Of a DNA stretch of 51,562 bases, positions 51,101 through 51,562 are shown one piece after another. The DNA is from Cryobacterium tepidiphilum (GTDB taxonomy: Bacteria; Actinomycetota; Actinomycetes; Actinomycetales; Microbacteriaceae): assembly GCF_003716325.1 (NCBI RefSeq), contig NZ_RDSR01000024.1, forward strand, positions 1-51,562, written 5' to 3'. The notes under the pieces were generated by a model that searched no databases, was not told the DNA's origin, and worked only from the letters and a program-made list of their open reading frames with translations. Made by a program: the position numbers and the translations under genes. Position 1 is the stretch's first letter. The number at the start of each line of letters is the position of its first letter.

Positions 51101-51562
51101 ATGCTCAGCATAGAAGCTGTCTACACAGGCCTCACCGGCACCCTCGCCGGCCACGCGCTCACGGCCGCGTCGTTCGACCAGGTCCCCGACGCCGACCTCG
51201 AGGCGACGATGGCGGCGATGACGGGTTTTCAGCGGATGGTTGAGGCCCACGTCGCCCTCGGCGCGGCGGCGCTCGCGAAACGGTCGGCTCGGGAGCTCGG
51301 GCAGAACGGGCTCGCGTGGCGGAAGGGCCACGCGTCGCCGGAGGCGTGGCTGCAGACGATTTCCGGCTCCTCCAAGACCGCCGCCCGCCGGCAAGTGGCC
51401 GTGGGACGGATGATTGCCGAGGCCGAAGCCGCCCGGAACCTCGACGAGCAAGCCCAGGAGCACCCCGAGGACGAGGTCCTGGCCCGGCTCGCCATCGACG
51501 CGCGGCCGTGGCACGCCGCGCTCGGGGACGCGGTCGCGGCCGGGCGAATCGGCGCGGAGACC
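51101..51562 (+). CDS. DUF222/13E12-family protein, 5' part (3' end outside window)
   Basis: The frame is open from the ATG to the end of the window, giving 154 residues. They match the N-terminal DUF222 half of 13E12 proteins: a helical region with FQRMVEAHVALGAAALAKRS, then GHASPEAWLQTISGSSKTAARRQVAVG (in parts GHASPEAWLQ and SGSSKTAARRQVAVG), then RPWHAALGDAVAAGRIG. The HNH half is expected beyond the edge. It is the second member of the family in the window. Confidence 0.8.
   Translation, partial: MLSIEAVYTGLTGTLAGHALTAASFDQVPDADLEATMAAMTGFQRMVEAHVALGAAALAKRSARELGQNGLAWRKGHASPEAWLQTISGSSKTAARRQVAVGRMIAEAEAARNLDEQAQEHPEDEVLARLAIDARPWHAALGDAVAAGRIGAET

Noticed and set aside
1..51562. Joining the two window-edge 13E12 fragments into one gene on a circular molecule
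   Set aside because: The frames would match, but the two parts together lack the middle region of the family, and the gene content is chromosomal.

Overview
The window comes from a GC-rich actinobacterial chromosome, most likely family Microbacteriaceae. The evidence is the gene order tig-clpP1-clpP2-clpX, the block rne-rplU-rpmA-obgE-proB-proA-nadD-rsfS, a translational ileS T-box with a very short stem I, a mycothiol-type DsbA reductase, DUF222/13E12 HNH proteins at both edges, and many genes whose -10 hexamer lies exactly 6 nt upstream of the start codon (leaderless mRNAs). No insertion sequence, prophage, CRISPR array or replication origin was found.

Layout. 1-543: 3' end of a 13E12/HNH gene. 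603-4678 (minus): amidohydrolase, zinc-ribbon SDR and quinone oxidoreductase. 4806-13375 (plus): mycothiol-type DsbA, VOC protein, PrmC-like methyltransferase, GntR, RpiB, Nei-like glycosylase, PaiB, YtcJ-like amidohydrolase, alpha/beta hydrolase and LCM-type methyltransferase. 13399-13725: tRNA-Gly(UCC) and tRNA-Pro(UGG). 13768-17994: trigger factor and the Clp protease. 18222-22467: a methyltransferase, then minus-strand valS, GNAT and a small acidic protein. 22632-27828 (minus): a complete peptide/nickel-type ABC importer, with a divergent TetR regulator. 28685-29488: a secreted beta-solenoid-like protein. 29881-35673: T-box-ileS-folC-DUF4233-ndk. 35786-36388: VKOR. 36661-39162: RNase E/G with a long structured leader. 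39253-42665: an accessory catabolic module (RraA-family aldolase, class III CoA-transferase, CitE-like lyase, FCD-GntR) lying between rne and rplU. 43211-49898: rplU-rpmA-obgE-proB-proA-small membrane protein-nadD-tail-anchored protein-rsfS. 49970-50042: tRNA-Ala(GGC). 50117-50785: NAD(P)-binding protein. 51101-end: 5' part of a second 13E12 protein.

The most unusual signal is a set of palindromic elements. Four are exactly 61 bp long and share the ends CGCGRGT...ACTCGCG, but their interiors differ while largely keeping self-complementarity (18060-18120, 22564-22624, 23422-23482, 35699-35759). One lies in frame inside the linker of the fused ABC ATPase. A related-looking but distinct 70-bp near-perfect palindrome (39178-39247) and a 4 x 17-bp tandem repeat (28567-28634) occupy other convergent intergenic gaps. 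A second sequence-level oddity is the word GGATGC/GCATCC, which recurs throughout the window and overrides the usual codon choice.

Functionally, most of the window is housekeeping: protein folding and proteolysis, tRNA charging, RNA decay, ribosome assembly, proline, NAD and folate synthesis. Catabolic and transport accessory genes are interspersed. Functions are assigned from motifs, length and synteny read by eye; no database search was possible.
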